A DNA stretch of 64,000 nucleotides from an uncultured Clostridia bacterium (GTDB taxonomy: Bacteria > Bacillota > Clostridia > Oscillospirales > Acutalibacteraceae), in contig CAMMAZ010000002.1 of assembly GCA_946493765.1 (NCBI GenBank), positions 52,139-116,138 on the forward strand, read 5' to 3'. The position numbers and the translations under genes are program-made. The first letter of the stretch is position 1. The number at the start of each line of letters is the position of its first letter. This document shows positions 1-9,229 of this stretch, one piece after another. A model generated the notes under the pieces. The model saw nothing but the letters and a program-made list of their open reading frames with translations, was not told where the DNA came from and did not search any database.

Positions 1-412
1 CAAGGGTATTTCCGTTGAACAGGATACCGCGCTGCGTAAACAGCTCAGAGAAGCGGGCGTGGACTATTTCGTTGCGAAAAACACCCTGCTTGGGTTAGCT
101 GCGGACGCCGCCGGTTTGTCGGATATGAAATCCGTGCTGGAAGGCACCACTGCAATCGCATTGAGCACCGATGATTACATTTCGGCTGCAAAAATCCTGA
201 ATAAGTTTGCAGAAGAACAAAAGGATTTCTTTGCGATCAAACTCGGTTTCCTCGACGGCGCGGTCATTCCGGTCGAAAAGGTGCAGTATCTCGCAAAGCT
301 GCCGTCCAAAGAAGGACTGGTGGCAAAGGCACTGGGCAGCCTGAAAGCGCCCATTTCCAATCTTGTTTATGCGCTTAACGCAATCAAGGAAAAACAAGAA
401 GAAGTCGCTTAA
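1..412 (+). CDS. rplJ: 50S ribosomal protein L10 (partial, 5' end missing)
   Basis: The frame is open from base 2, so the true start lies before the window; an internal GTG at 59 is not the start. The visible N-terminal part (KGISVEQDTALRKQLREAG, then VDYFVAKNTLLGLA) matches the conserved RNA-binding domain of L10, which anchors the ribosomal stalk on 23S rRNA. The C-terminal helix (NAIKEKQEEVA) is the region that binds L7/L12 dimers. rplL follows after 50 bases, the usual rplJ-rplL order, so the two are surely cotranscribed. About 136 residues are visible of a protein normally about 165-175 residues long. Confidence 0.95.
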   Translation, partial: KGISVEQDTALRKQLREAGVDYFVAKNTLLGLAADAAGLSDMKSVLEGTTAIALSTDDYISAAKILNKFAEEQKDFFAIKLGFLDGAVIPVEKVQYLAKLPSKEGLVAKALGSLKAPISNLVYALNAIKEKQEEVA

Positions 413-462
413 AAAAGTTTGGCGGCATGAAATTTTATTTTGATTAACGGAGGATGAAAATC

Positions 463-843
463 ATGGCATCTGAGAAGATTGCAAAATTTATTGATGACGT
501 TAAAGCCCTTTCCGTTTTGGAACTGGCTGAGCTCGTTGAAGCTTTAGAAGAAGAATTCGGCGTTTCCGCTGCGGCTCCGGTCGTTGTTGCCGGCGGCGCT
601 GAAGGCGGCGCTGCAGCTGCTGCAGAAGAGAAAACAGAATTTGATGTTATTCTGGCTTCTGCCGGCGCATCCAAAATCCCGGTTATCAAAGCGGTTCGCG
701 AAGCAACCGGTCTTGGTCTTGCTGAAGCAAAAGCTTTGGTCGACGGTGCACCGAAAGCTGTGAAAGAAGGCATCTCTAAAGAGGATGCTGAAGCGCTCAA
801 AGCGAAACTCGAAGAAGCTGGCGCTACTGTTGAATTGAAGTAA
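463..843 (+). CDS. rplL: 50S ribosomal protein L7/L12
   Basis: This small acidic stalk protein recruits translation GTPases to the ribosome. The N-terminal dimerisation domain ([20 protein letters not shown]) is followed by an Ala/Gly-rich hinge and the C-terminal domain ([20 protein letters not shown] and the [16 protein letters not shown] helix). ATG 463 is preferred over ATG 454: GGAGG at 449-453 directly abuts 454 but stands 9 bases before 463, and MASEK is the usual family start. It follows rplJ and is closed by a terminator, so this is the end of the ribosomal protein operon. Confidence 0.97.
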   Translation: MASEKIAKFIDDVKALSVLELAELVEALEEEFGVSAAAPVVVAGGAEGGAAAAAEEKTEFDVILASAGASKIPVIKAVREATGLGLAEAKALVDGAPKAVKEGISKEDAEALKAKLEEAGATVELK

Positions 844-884
844 TTTCGCAGTTTTCTGTGCTGCAATAGCGGTGCAGATCATTT

Positions 885-925
885 AAAACCGTTTTCCCGT
901 TTTTGGGAAAGCGGTTTTATTTTTG
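885..925 (+). terminator. Rho-independent terminator after rplL
   Basis: An inverted repeat (AAAACCGTTTTCCC / GGGAAAGCGGTTTT) with a short T loop is followed by a T-rich stretch. It ends the rplJ-rplL transcript. Confidence 0.9.
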
Positions 926-1021
926 TGCCGATGCGCATATCATGCGGTAGAATTTTTTGCATTTGTGGAAAATATACAAATAATTTGGTAATAAATATTT
1001 CAACATTTATAATTTTGGGGG

Positions 1022-1050
1022 TTGACAGATGAAAAAATTGATGGTAAAAT
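1022..1050 (+). promoter_or_regulatory. Promoter of glutamine synthetase III
   Basis: TTGACA (1022-1027), 17-base spacer, TAAAAT (1045-1050): a near-consensus vegetative promoter. Transcription should start near 1057, only a few bases before the leader hairpins. Confidence 0.8.
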
Positions 1051-1060
1051 ATCGACAAAT

Positions 1061-1105
1061 ACAGCAAAGGCGCTGTGAACCGTAGGGTTCATAGCGTCTT
1101 TTTTG
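1061..1105 (+). promoter_or_regulatory. Leader attenuator of glutamine synthetase: hexaloop hairpin overlapping a terminator
   Basis: Two exclusive structures share bases 1066-1076. The first is a 5-bp hairpin, ACAGC (1061-1065) with GCTGT (1072-1076), closing a six-base loop AAAGGC with A at position 1 and G at position 4. The second is a long intrinsic terminator, 1066-1081 pairing with 1086-1101, followed by a T run. A hexaloop with A1 and G4 whose 3' arm lies in a terminator is the known design of ANTAR-protein antitermination sites, and nitrogen genes of Clostridia are known targets. Only one hairpin is seen, whereas ANTAR sites normally have two; no ANTAR gene lies in the window. Confidence 0.6.
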
Positions 1106-1137
1106 TTTTGAATCTTTTTCGATGGAGGACTAAAAGC

Positions 1138-3222
1138 ATGAAAAACATTCCCGAATTTTTTGGATGTCAGGTCTTTAACGACAAGGTGATGCGCGACCGG
1201 CTGCCGTCTGATACCTATAAAGCGCTGGTCGAAACGGTGGAAGCAGGCAAGCCGTTGGAACTGAGCGTTGCCAATGTTGTTGCAAACGCAATGAAAAAAT
1301 GGGCGATTGAGAAAGGGGCTACCCACTATACCCACTGGTTCCAGCCGATGACCGGTGTGACGGCGGAAAAACACGACAGCTTTATCAATCCCGACGGCAA
1401 AGGGAATGTGATTATGAAATTTTCCGGCAAAGAGCTGGTCAAAGGTGAACCGGATGCTTCCAGCTTCCCGTCCGGCGGTATTCGTGCAACCTTTGAGGCT
1501 AGAGGCTATACCGCTTGGGATCCGTCTTCCTATGCGTTTGTCAAGGAAGGCTCGCTTTACATCCCGACCGCATTTTGTTCCTATACCGGTGAGGCGCTGG
1601 ATAAAAAGACGCCGCTTTTGCGCTCCATGGAAGTGCTGGAACGCGAAGCCATCAAAATTTTAAAATTATTCGGCAAAGACGTCAAACGTGTTGTGACGAC
1701 GATCGGACCGGAACAGGAATATTTCATTATTGATAAAGAAGTCTATCTCAAACGGCCGGATCTGATGTATACCGGTCGGACATTATTCGGTGCAAAACCC
1801 CCGAAAGGACAGGAACTGGAGGATCAGTATTTCGGACAGATCAAGCCGCGGATCGCTGAATATATGGCCGATCTCGACGAGGAACTCTGGAAGCTGGGAA
1901 TCAGCGCAAAAACCAAACACAACGAGGTGGCGCCCGCACAGCATGAAATGGCGCCGGTGTTCTCCACCTCCAACGTCGCGTCGGATCACAACCAATTGAC
2001 GATGGAAATCATGAAAAAGGTTGCCGACCGGCACGGTTTGGTTTGCCTGTTGCATGAAAAACCATTCGCAGGCGTCAACGGGTCGGGCAAACACGATAAC
2101 TGGTCTTTGTCGACCGATACCGGTGAGAACCTGTTGAATCCGGGCAAAACGCCGTTTGAAAACGCACAGTTTTTGCTGTTCTTGGCAGCGGTGATCAAAG
2201 CGGTCGACGAATATCAGGATCTGCTGCGTATTTCCGTTGCAAGCGCGGGCAACGATCACCGTCTGGGTGCGAACGAGGCGCCGCCGGCGATCATCTCCAT
2301 GTTCCTCGGCGAAGAGCTGCAGGAGGTGCTGACTGCGATCGAAAACGGCGAAACGCTGGAAGCGCACAAGAAAGCGATCATGGATCTGGGTGTTTCATTA
2401 ATTCCGAAATTCAATAAGGACACCACCGATCGCAACAGAACCTCTCCGTTTGCGTTCACCGGAAATAAATTTGAATTCAGAATGGTGGGTTCCGCCGCTT
2501 CCGTCGCCGGACCAAACACCATTCTCAATACCATCGTTGCCAATTCATTATCCGATTTCTATGAAGAGCTGGAAAGCTCCGACGATCTGATCAAAGATGT
2601 GATGCAGTTGGTGAAAAAGACGGTCAAGGAACACAAACGCATCATTTTCAACGGCAACGGCTATTCCAAAGAATGGGAGGAAGAAGCGGAACGTCGTGGG
2701 CTTTATAATTTGAAGTCAACGCCGGAAGCACTTTCCAAAATGCTGGATGAGAAAAATATCAAATTGTTTGAAAAGTTCGGCGTGTATACCAAAGGCGAAA
2801 TGGAAGCGCGGTATGAGATCTATATGGAGAACTACTGCACGGTCATCTCCATTGAAGCGCTCACGATGATCGACCTGATCAAAAAACAGGTCATGCCGGC
2901 GGTGATGGACTATGAAAAAACGCTGATCGATCTGATTACCGGCAAGCAGGCGGTTTCTGTGAGCGATAAGATGGAAAGCGCGCTGCTTGAGAAAATCTCA
3001 AAATTGGCGGATGCGATGTATGTCAAGCTGGAAGCGTTGGAAGACGCGATGCTGCTTGTGAAAAACTGCAAAGATACGCAGGAGACCGGCATGTATTACA
3101 AAGATAAGGTTTTCCTCGGCATGCAGGAGCTGCGTGCAGTTGTAGATGAGCTGGAAACGCTGGTCGCTGCGGAATACTGGCCGCTGCCGACCTATGCGCA
3201 AATGCTTTACAGCGTGATCTGA
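1138..3222 (+). CDS. glnN: Glutamine synthetase type III
   Basis: It makes glutamine from glutamate, ammonia and ATP in the cytoplasm. At 694 residues it has the length of the large GSIII class (about 700), not GSI (about 450). Recognisable parts are the N-terminal [15 protein letters not shown], the metal-binding [24 protein letters not shown], the catalytic block [27 protein letters not shown] and [19 protein letters not shown] 1138 has GGAGG at 1124-1128; in-frame codons upstream lie inside the leader hairpin. The ammonium channel gene follows, so uptake and assimilation are adjacent. The symbol glnN is the common one for GSIII. Confidence 0.95.
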   Translation: MKNIPEFFGCQVFNDKVMRDRLPSDTYKALVETVEAGKPLELSVANVVANAMKKWAIEKGATHYTHWFQPMTGVTAEKHDSFINPDGKGNVIMKFSGKELVKGEPDASSFPSGGIRATFEARGYTAWDPSSYAFVKEGSLYIPTAFCSYTGEALDKKTPLLRSMEVLEREAIKILKLFGKDVKRVVTTIGPEQEYFIIDKEVYLKRPDLMYTGRTLFGAKPPKGQELEDQYFGQIKPRIAEYMADLDEELWKLGISAKTKHNEVAPAQHEMAPVFSTSNVASDHNQLTMEIMKKVADRHGLVCLLHEKPFAGVNGSGKHDNWSLSTDTGENLLNPGKTPFENAQFLLFLAAVIKAVDEYQDLLRISVASAGNDHRLGANEAPPAIISMFLGEELQEVLTAIENGETLEAHKKAIMDLGVSLIPKFNKDTTDRNRTSPFAFTGNKFEFRMVGSAASVAGPNTILNTIVANSLSDFYEELESSDDLIKDVMQLVKKTVKEHKRIIFNGNGYSKEWEEEAERRGLYNLKSTPEALSKMLDEKNIKLFEKFGVYTKGEMEARYEIYMENYCTVISIEALTMIDLIKKQVMPAVMDYEKTLIDLITGKQAVSVSDKMESALLEKISKLADAMYVKLEALEDAMLLVKNCKDTQETGMYYKDKVFLGMQELRAVVDELETLVAAEYWPLPTYAQMLYSVI

Positions 3223-3248
3223 TCCAAATAAAATTAAAAATTTTTAAA

Positions 3249-3309
3249 ACACAATGGCGTGTGTGTCAAAATGCGAATTCGCATTTTGGTGCATGCGCTT
3301 TTTGTTTTT
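3249..3309 (+). promoter_or_regulatory. Leader attenuator of amt: hexaloop hairpin overlapping a terminator
   Basis: A 4-bp hairpin ACAC (3249-3252) / GTGT (3259-3262) closes the six-base loop AATGGC, again with A1 and G4. It competes with a very long terminator stem in which 3257-3275 pairs with 3280-3298 (several G-U pairs), followed by a T-rich tract. The arrangement repeats that of the glutamine synthetase leader 2.2 kb upstream although the sequences differ. No good promoter is seen between the two genes, so the element may act on read-through from glutamine synthetase. Confidence 0.6.
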
Positions 3310-3332
3310 ATTCTGAAAAGGAGATGGAATCT

Positions 3333-5099
3333 ATGGACAATGTAATGGAATTGTTCTCGGACGTCAATACCCTATGGGTATTGGTCGGCGCGGCGCTTGT
3401 GTTTTTCATGCAGGCGGGATTCGCAATGGTGGAAACCGGGTTTACAAGAGCAAAAAATGCCGGTAACATCATCATGAAAAACCTGATGGACTTTTGTATC
3501 GGAACGCCGCTTTACTGGCTGGTCGGATTCGGTATCATGTTCGGCGGCTCGGGCGCACTGTTCGGCGGGCTGGATCTTCTGGGACTGGGCGATTATTCGG
3601 CCGTTTTGCCGGAGGGGGTCAGCAAATATACCTTCTTTATTTTCCAGACGGTTTTTTGCGCGACTGCGGCGACGATCGTTTCCGGTGCCATGGCGGAACG
3701 GACAAAATTCAGCGCTTATTGTGTTTACAGCGGCGTGATCAGTTTGATTATCTATCCGATTTCCGGACACTGGATCTGGGGCGGCGGCTGGCTGGCATCT
3801 CTGGATGAACTGACAAACGGTGTTTTGCCCGCATTTCACGATTTTGCCGGATCCACGGCGGTACATATGGTCGGCGGTATTTCAGCGCTGATCGGCGCGG
3901 CGATCTTAGGTCCCCGGATCGGAAAATTTTATACCGACAGAAAAACAGGCAAGAAAAAAGTACGTGCGATTCCGGGGCATTCTTTGACGCTCGGTGCTTT
4001 GGGCGTGTTTATTCTGTGGTTCTGCTGGTTCGGATTCAACGGCGCTTCGACGACTTCCATGACCAACGGTATGGCGGATGTTGCGGGCAGCGTGTTTTTC
4101 ACCACCAATCTCGCGGCGGCGACTTCGACCGTTACCGTTTTGATCATCACCTGGATCCGCTATAAAAAGCCGGACGTTTCGATGACGTTGAACGGTTCGC
4201 TGGCCGGTCTGGTCGCCATTACGGCGGGCTGCGACGCGGTCAATCCGGTCGGTGCGTTTTTTATCGGTGTGATCGCCGGCTTTGTGGTGGTGTTCGGCAT
4301 TGAATTTATCGAAAAGGTCTGCCATGTGGATGATCCGGTCGGTGCCGTCGGTGTGCATGGTTTATGCGGTGCGGCAGGTACCATTATGGTCGGACTGTTT
4401 TCCGCCGGACTCAACGGCAATCCTGCCGGTCTATTCTATGGCGGCGGCGCATCGTTTCTGGCATCGCAGCTCATCGGTGTGCTGAGCGTTGCGGCTTATG
4501 TGACGGTTGCGATGATCATCGTTTTCCAAGCGATCAAGCATACGATCGGTCTGCGGGTTTCCGAAGAAGAGGAAATTTTAGGATTGGACGTTACCGAACA
4601 TGGTTTGGTCAGCGCTTATGCGGACTTTGTGCCTGCTGAGCTGCCGGCTGATACCGGCTATGCGCCGACTTTAAAGCCGCAGACAGCGCGTGTGGCGCCG
4701 GATGCAGCAGTGCCGGTCGTGAATGTTTCCAATCCGGATGCAAAAATGACAAAAGTGGTGATCATCACAAAACAGTCGAAATTTGACGCGCTCAAAGAAG
4801 CGTTGGAGAATATCCATATCACCGGTATGACAGTCACGCAGGTGCTCGGCTACGGTATGCAAAAAGGACAGAAAAAATATTACCGCGGCGTTGAGCTGAA
4901 AACCAATTTGCTGCCCAAAGTCAAGTGTGAGGTCGTTGTCAGCAAAATTCCGGTTGAGACGGTCGTTAACACGGTGAAAAAAGCATTGTATACCGGTGAT
5001 TTCGGCGACGGAAAGATCTTTGTTTATGATGTGGAAAACGTCATTAAGGTCAGCACCGGCGAACAAGGCTATGATGCTTTGCAGGATGAAGACGAATAA
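3333..5099 (+). CDS. amt: Ammonium transporter fused to a C-terminal PII domain
   Basis: Residues about 1-405 form an Amt/Rh channel of about 11 membrane helices (MQAGFAMVETGFTRAKNAGN, SGAMAERTKFSAY, GHWIWGGGWLA, DDPVGAVGVHGLCG). After a linker of about 60 residues, the last 110 or so residues are a GlnB-type PII domain (TKVVIITKQSKFDALKEAL, a T-loop region with YRGVELKTNLLPKVKCEVVV, TGDFGDGKIFVYDVENVI). The T-loop tyrosine uridylylated in E. coli PII (RGAEY) is Leu here (RGVEL), so control is probably by ligand binding only. ATG 3333 has AAGGAG at 3318-3323; ATG 3324 touches that site. The fused PII likely gates the channel according to nitrogen and energy status. Confidence 0.93.
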   Translation: MDNVMELFSDVNTLWVLVGAALVFFMQAGFAMVETGFTRAKNAGNIIMKNLMDFCIGTPLYWLVGFGIMFGGSGALFGGLDLLGLGDYSAVLPEGVSKYTFFIFQTVFCATAATIVSGAMAERTKFSAYCVYSGVISLIIYPISGHWIWGGGWLASLDELTNGVLPAFHDFAGSTAVHMVGGISALIGAAILGPRIGKFYTDRKTGKKKVRAIPGHSLTLGALGVFILWFCWFGFNGASTTSMTNGMADVAGSVFFTTNLAAATSTVTVLIITWIRYKKPDVSMTLNGSLAGLVAITAGCDAVNPVGAFFIGVIAGFVVVFGIEFIEKVCHVDDPVGAVGVHGLCGAAGTIMVGLFSAGLNGNPAGLFYGGGASFLASQLIGVLSVAAYVTVAMIIVFQAIKHTIGLRVSEEEEILGLDVTEHGLVSAYADFVPAELPADTGYAPTLKPQTARVAPDAAVPVVNVSNPDAKMTKVVIITKQSKFDALKEALENIHITGMTVTQVLGYGMQKGQKKYYRGVELKTNLLPKVKCEVVVSKIPVETVVNTVKKALYTGDFGDGKIFVYDVENVIKVSTGEQGYDALQDEDE

Positions 5100-5118
5100 A
5101 ACTGCCGGATAAACGGCA

Positions 5119-5165
5119 TAAAAAAACAGTGCGCTTACCCCCATTTGGGTAAACGCGCTGTTTTT
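5119..5165. terminator. Bidirectional terminator between amt and the ABC exporter
   Basis: A stem with arms near ACAGTGCGCTTACCC and GGGTAAACGCGCTGT is flanked by an A tract on the left and a T tract on the right, so it can end both convergent transcripts. Confidence 0.85.
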
Positions 5166-7008
5166 ATGATAATTCAAACATACCGTGATACAGCTGATAA
5201 TATTCGCCTTTTTGCGCGAGCAGCTCTTCATGGCTGCCGCGTTCGATGATTTTACCGTGCTCCAAAACCATGATCGCATCGGCGTTTCGCACGGTGGACA
5301 GCCGGTGGGCAATGACAAAAACGGTACGTCCTTCCATCAGCTGATCCATACCCTTTTCAATCAACGCTTCCGTTCGCGTGTCGATGCTGGAGGTCGCTTC
5401 ATCAAGAATCAGCACCGGCGGATCCGCGACCGCCGCCCGTGCTATTGCCAACAGCTGCCGCTGTCCCTGCGAGAGATTCGCACCGTCGGCGGTGACAAGC
5501 GTTTGATAGCCTTTGGGCAGCCGGCGGATAAAGGAGTCGGCATTTGCGATTTTCGCAGCATTCCGGATTTCCTGCGGCGTCGCGTCGAGCTTGCCGAACC
5601 GGATGTTGTCTTCAATGGTGCCGGTGAACAGGTGCGTGTCCTGCAAAACAATGCCCAGCGACCGGCGCAGACTGCTTTTTTGGATGGCTTTCACATTGAT
5701 GCCGTCATAGGTGATGCTGCCGGACTGCACGTCATAGAACCGGTTGATCAGATTGGTAATGGTGGTTTTGCCCGCGCCGGTCGAGCCGACAAATGCGATC
5801 TTCTGACCCGGTTTGGCATACAGGCTGATCTCCTTTAAAATCGTACGGCGGCTGTCGTAGCCGAAATTGACATTTTCAAACCGAACGTCTCCGCGCAAAG
5901 GAGTCAGATCGCCGTTTTCCGCCTGCCAGGCCCACTGCCCGGTTTTTGTATCGCAGGAAATCAGTTGCCCGTTTTCTTCTTTGACATTGACCAGCCGGAT
6001 GCGGCCGGCATCCGTTTCCGGTTTTTGATGCATGGCTTCAAAAATGCGTTCCGCACCGGCGAGCGCCGCTAAAAGAAAATTGCTTTGCTGGGTGAACTGA
6101 TTGATCGGCATCGCCGCCTGCCGCACAAAAACAAGATAACTTGCAAGACCGCCGATATCCGCCATGCCGTTTAATGCCATGATGCCGCCCAGCACTGCGA
6201 CGATCGCATAATTGATATAGGAAATGCTCACGACTGCCGGAACCATGGTGGCGGCAAATTGCTGCGCGCCGGTTCCCGCTTTGCGCAGCTGCTCGTTTTT
6301 CTCACGGAAGGCTTTTAAGTTTTCCGTTTCATGGCTGAAAACCTTGACCACCTTTTGCCCTTTGATCATTTCTTCCACATAGCCGTCCAATTCACCAAGG
6401 TAGGTCTGCTGTTTATTAAAGTATTTTTTACTGCGTTTGCCGCTGTAGCGTATATACAAAAACATGGCGATATAGCAGATGGCGACGATCAGTGTCAGCC
6501 GCCAGTTTAAAACAAACATCAGCGCCAGTGTGCCGACGATCTGGATAAAGCTCTGGATGACCATCGCAAAGCTGTTGTTGAGCGCATCGGAAATGGTGTC
6601 GACATCATTGGTGAAATAGCTCATGATATCGCCGTTCGGGCGGGTATCAAAAAAGCGAAGCGGCAGTTTTTGCAGATGCGTGAACAGGTCCCGCCGGATA
6701 TCAAACAGCACTTTCTGTGCGGCGCGAACCATGATTTGGGTGTAACCATAGCTGGATAAAACGCCGGTTAGGTAGATGGCGGCGGTGATGAGAACACCGA
6801 TGATCAGGCCGCCGCCGTCACCCGGCAGCAGGTAGTTGTTGATGACGGGTTTGATCATGTAGGTCCCGAGCAGGTTGGCAAGCGCGCTGATCGAGACAAG
6901 CACGGCGACCGTTAACAATAAAAATTTATGCCGGCCCATGTAGGATAAAAGGGTTTTGACCGTGTATCCCAAATTTTTCGGGCGTTTGCCGCTAAAACTC
7001 CGTGCCAC
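5164..7008 (-). CDS. ABC exporter subunit, fused membrane and ATPase domains (canonical ATP site)
   Basis: One half of a heterodimeric multidrug-type exporter. About 320 N-terminal residues hold six membrane helices; the ATPase domain has Walker A GSTGAGKTT, the signature LSQGQRQ and Walker B LILDEATSS with the catalytic Glu. GTG 7008 is placed 9 bases after AAAGGGGG; the in-frame GTG at 7017 is almost on top of it, so a three-residue longer protein is possible. It overlaps the end of the partner gene, which implies translational coupling. The substrate cannot be read from the sequence. The MarR gene upstream suggests induction by a toxic compound. Confidence 0.92.
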   Translation of the reverse strand: MARSFSGKRPKNLGYTVKTLLSYMGRHKFLLLTVAVLVSISALANLLGTYMIKPVINNYLLPGDGGGLIIGVLITAAIYLTGVLSSYGYTQIMVRAAQKVLFDIRRDLFTHLQKLPLRFFDTRPNGDIMSYFTNDVDTISDALNNSFAMVIQSFIQIVGTLALMFVLNWRLTLIVAICYIAMFLYIRYSGKRSKKYFNKQQTYLGELDGYVEEMIKGQKVVKVFSHETENLKAFREKNEQLRKAGTGAQQFAATMVPAVVSISYINYAIVAVLGGIMALNGMADIGGLASYLVFVRQAAMPINQFTQQSNFLLAALAGAERIFEAMHQKPETDAGRIRLVNVKEENGQLISCDTKTGQWAWQAENGDLTPLRGDVRFENVNFGYDSRRTILKEISLYAKPGQKIAFVGSTGAGKTTITNLINRFYDVQSGSITYDGINVKAIQKSSLRRSLGIVLQDTHLFTGTIEDNIRFGKLDATPQEIRNAAKIANADSFIRRLPKGYQTLVTADGANLSQGQRQLLAIARAAVADPPVLILDEATSSIDTRTEALIEKGMDQLMEGRTVFVIAHRLSTVRNADAIMVLEHGKIIERGSHEELLAQKGEYYQLYHGMFELS

Positions 7009-8737
7009 CGGCGGCACCCCCTTTCATCTGTGACGCATAGATCTCTTTATAAATGGAATCGCTTTGCAACAATTGGTCATGGGTGCCGTCGGCGTGGATT
7101 TTTCCGTCTTCCAGGATCAGAATCCGGTCGGCGTCCATCACCGAAGTGATACGCTGGGCGATGATCAGCTTTGTCATGTCCTTTTGTTTGGCAAGCTCCC
7201 GGCGGATATGACTTTCCGTCGCGGTGTCCACCGCGCTGGTGCAGTCGTCTAATATCAATATTTTGGGCTGCTTTAACAGTGTGCGGGCGATGCAAAGCCG
7301 CTGCTTTTGTCCGCCGGAAAGATTAACGCCACCCTGGCTCAAATCGGTGTCCAGCCCGTTTGGCATTTGCTTGATAAATTCATCCGCACAGGCGACCCGG
7401 CAGGCTTCCCTGAGCTGTTCGTCCGAAGCGTCCGGGTTGCCCCAGCGCAGATTGTCGCGGATGGTGCCGGAAAAGAGCACGTTTTTTTGCAAAACGATGC
7501 CGACTGCATCGCGCAAAGTTTTTAAATCATAGGCGCGCACATCGGTGTTTCCGACCGAAACGGCGCCTGTCGACGCATCGTACAGTCTTGGGATCAGTTG
7601 CACAAGCGAGCTTTTGGAAGAGCCGGTTCCGCCGATGATGCCGACGGTCTGCCCGGCGGGAATGTGCAGATCGACATGCTGCAGCGCATATTCTTCGGCG
7701 TCGGTTTTATATTTAAACGAAACATTGTCAAAATCGATGCTGCCGTTTTGAACCTGTGTGACCGGGGATTCCGGCGAACGAATATCCGGCGTTTGGTTGA
7801 GCGTTTCGCTGATGCGTTTTGCACTGGCCAGTGAACGGGTGAGCAGCAAAAAGACGTTGGAAATCATCATTAGTGCGTTCATGACCTGCAAAACATAGCT
7901 TAAAAAGCCGGTCAGATCGCCCACCTGCAATTCGCCGCCCAGAATCATGTTGCCGCCGAACCACAAAATCAAAACAGCGGCGGCATACATGGTGAACTGA
8001 AATGCGGGGAGATTCAAAACCGCATAGTGAAAGGTGCGTTCGCTGGTTTGCAGAAGTTCGTTGTTGACCTGGTCGAATTTTTCCGCTTCATAGTCTTCCC
8101 GCACAAATGCCTTGACTGCACGGATAGCGGTCAGATTTTCCTGCACCACGCTGTTGACGCGGTCGACCGTTTTTTGCAGTTTTCCATACATCGGGGCGAT
8201 TTTCCGGACAATGAAAAATAAAATCAAGGCTAGGATGGGGGAGCAGACAAAAAAGACGAGTGAGAGTTTCGCGTTCATCCAGATGGAAAGGCCGATACCC
8301 ATGATCAGCATCACCGGTCCGCGCACCATGGGTCGCAATCCGCCGGTGAGCGCGTTTTGCATGACGTTGACATCGGTGGTGATGCGGGTGATGAGCGACG
8401 CGGTGTCGAAATGATCGAGATTGGAAAAGGAATAGGTCTGCACCTTTTCATATTCCGCGTCGCGCAGCCTCGCGCCGAATCCGTAGGCCGCGCGGGCGGC
8501 AAAGCGGGCGTATAATAAGCCGGTAAGCAATGCGAGCAGCGCGCAGATTGCCATTTGGATGCCTTTGTTTAAAATATAGGGAACATCCCGCGCAGCGACG
8601 CCGACGTCCAAAAGATCCGCCATTAAAACCGGGATGATCAATTCAAAGGAAGTTTCGATCAAAACCAGCAGCGATCCGATCAGCAGATCCTTCCGATAGG
8701 GGCCAAAATAAGAAAAGAGTTGTTTTAATTCCCGCAT
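6992..8737 (-). CDS. ABC exporter subunit, fused membrane and ATPase domains (degenerate ATP site)
   Basis: A 581-residue half-transporter with six N-terminal membrane helices and an ATPase domain. Walker A is GGTGSSKSS, the signature is LSGGQKQR, and Walker B reads LILDDCTSA, with Asp at the place of the catalytic Glu. The downstream partner keeps Glu, so the pair should form one active and one degenerate ATP site, as in other Firmicutes heterodimers such as BmrCD or LmrCD. The start overlaps the end of the MarR gene by 13 bases, making a tightly coupled regulator-exporter operon. Confidence 0.92.
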   Translation of the reverse strand: MRELKQLFSYFGPYRKDLLIGSLLVLIETSFELIIPVLMADLLDVGVAARDVPYILNKGIQMAICALLALLTGLLYARFAARAAYGFGARLRDAEYEKVQTYSFSNLDHFDTASLITRITTDVNVMQNALTGGLRPMVRGPVMLIMGIGLSIWMNAKLSLVFFVCSPILALILFFIVRKIAPMYGKLQKTVDRVNSVVQENLTAIRAVKAFVREDYEAEKFDQVNNELLQTSERTFHYAVLNLPAFQFTMYAAAVLILWFGGNMILGGELQVGDLTGFLSYVLQVMNALMMISNVFLLLTRSLASAKRISETLNQTPDIRSPESPVTQVQNGSIDFDNVSFKYKTDAEEYALQHVDLHIPAGQTVGIIGGTGSSKSSLVQLIPRLYDASTGAVSVGNTDVRAYDLKTLRDAVGIVLQKNVLFSGTIRDNLRWGNPDASDEQLREACRVACADEFIKQMPNGLDTDLSQGGVNLSGGQKQRLCIARTLLKQPKILILDDCTSAVDTATESHIRRELAKQKDMTKLIIAQRITSVMDADRILILEDGKIHADGTHDQLLQSDSIYKEIYASQMKGGAAGGTEF

Positions 8738-9177
8738 GATACATCCCCCTCTTTTGTCCAGGTTTCATGAAAATTTTGATGCGCGCGGGACAGAAAATCC
8801 GCAAACTGTGCGCGTTCGGCATCCGAAAAACCGCGAAGCATAATGTCTTCCATCTCTTCGCAGTGTTTTTGCCAGGCATTATGTGCCCTGACGCCTTTTT
8901 GGGTCAATGTGATCGAATCGGCGCGCCGGTTGGAAGAATCGGTTTTTCGGGCAATAAAGCCGCCCTTTTCCAGTGTGTCCAGCATGCGTGAGACTGCGGC
9001 GGGGTCGATCTCAAAGTAGTCCGCCAGCTCCCGCTGGCAGCATTCCGTTTTTCGGGACAGATAAGAAAGCAGTTTCGGCTGCCCGGAACCCAGCCCGATC
9101 TCACTTAAGAAAGGGCGCAGATAATTGCGCTGCGCGTGAAACGCCCGGTACAGCAGCATGTGAAATGTTTTTTCCAA
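8725..9177 (-). CDS. MarR family transcriptional repressor
   Basis: 150 residues with a winged helix-turn-helix (QRELADYFEIDPAAVSRMLDTLEKGGFIARK) and the wing residues SSNRRADSITLTQKG. TTG 9177 is the likely start, 11 bases after AAAGGAG; the next in-frame ATG is too far from it. It heads the operon with the two exporter genes. Two palindromes lie directly after the -10 box of its own promoter, so it probably represses the operon and is released by a ligand that is also an exporter substrate (inference). Confidence 0.92.
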   Translation of the reverse strand: MEKTFHMLLYRAFHAQRNYLRPFLSEIGLGSGQPKLLSYLSRKTECCQRELADYFEIDPAAVSRMLDTLEKGGFIARKTDSSNRRADSITLTQKGVRAHNAWQKHCEEMEDIMLRGFSDAERAQFADFLSRAHQNFHETWTKEGDVSCGN

Positions 9178-9196
9178 AACTTAAAAATCTCCTTTA

Positions 9197-9223
9197 TTGA
9201 TGTGTCAATCATTGATATATCAA
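9197..9223 (-). promoter_or_regulatory. Paired MarR operators
   Basis: TTGATGTGTCAA (9197-9208, nearly palindromic) and TTGATATATCAA (9212-9223, perfectly palindromic) lie 15 bases apart, immediately downstream of the -10 box at 9235-9230. Confidence 0.7.
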
Positions 9224-9229
9224 TTATTT

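Noticed and set aside
6992..7017. Frameshift joining the two ABC half-transporters
   Set aside because: Each is complete with its own membrane and ATPase domains; the short overlap is translational coupling.
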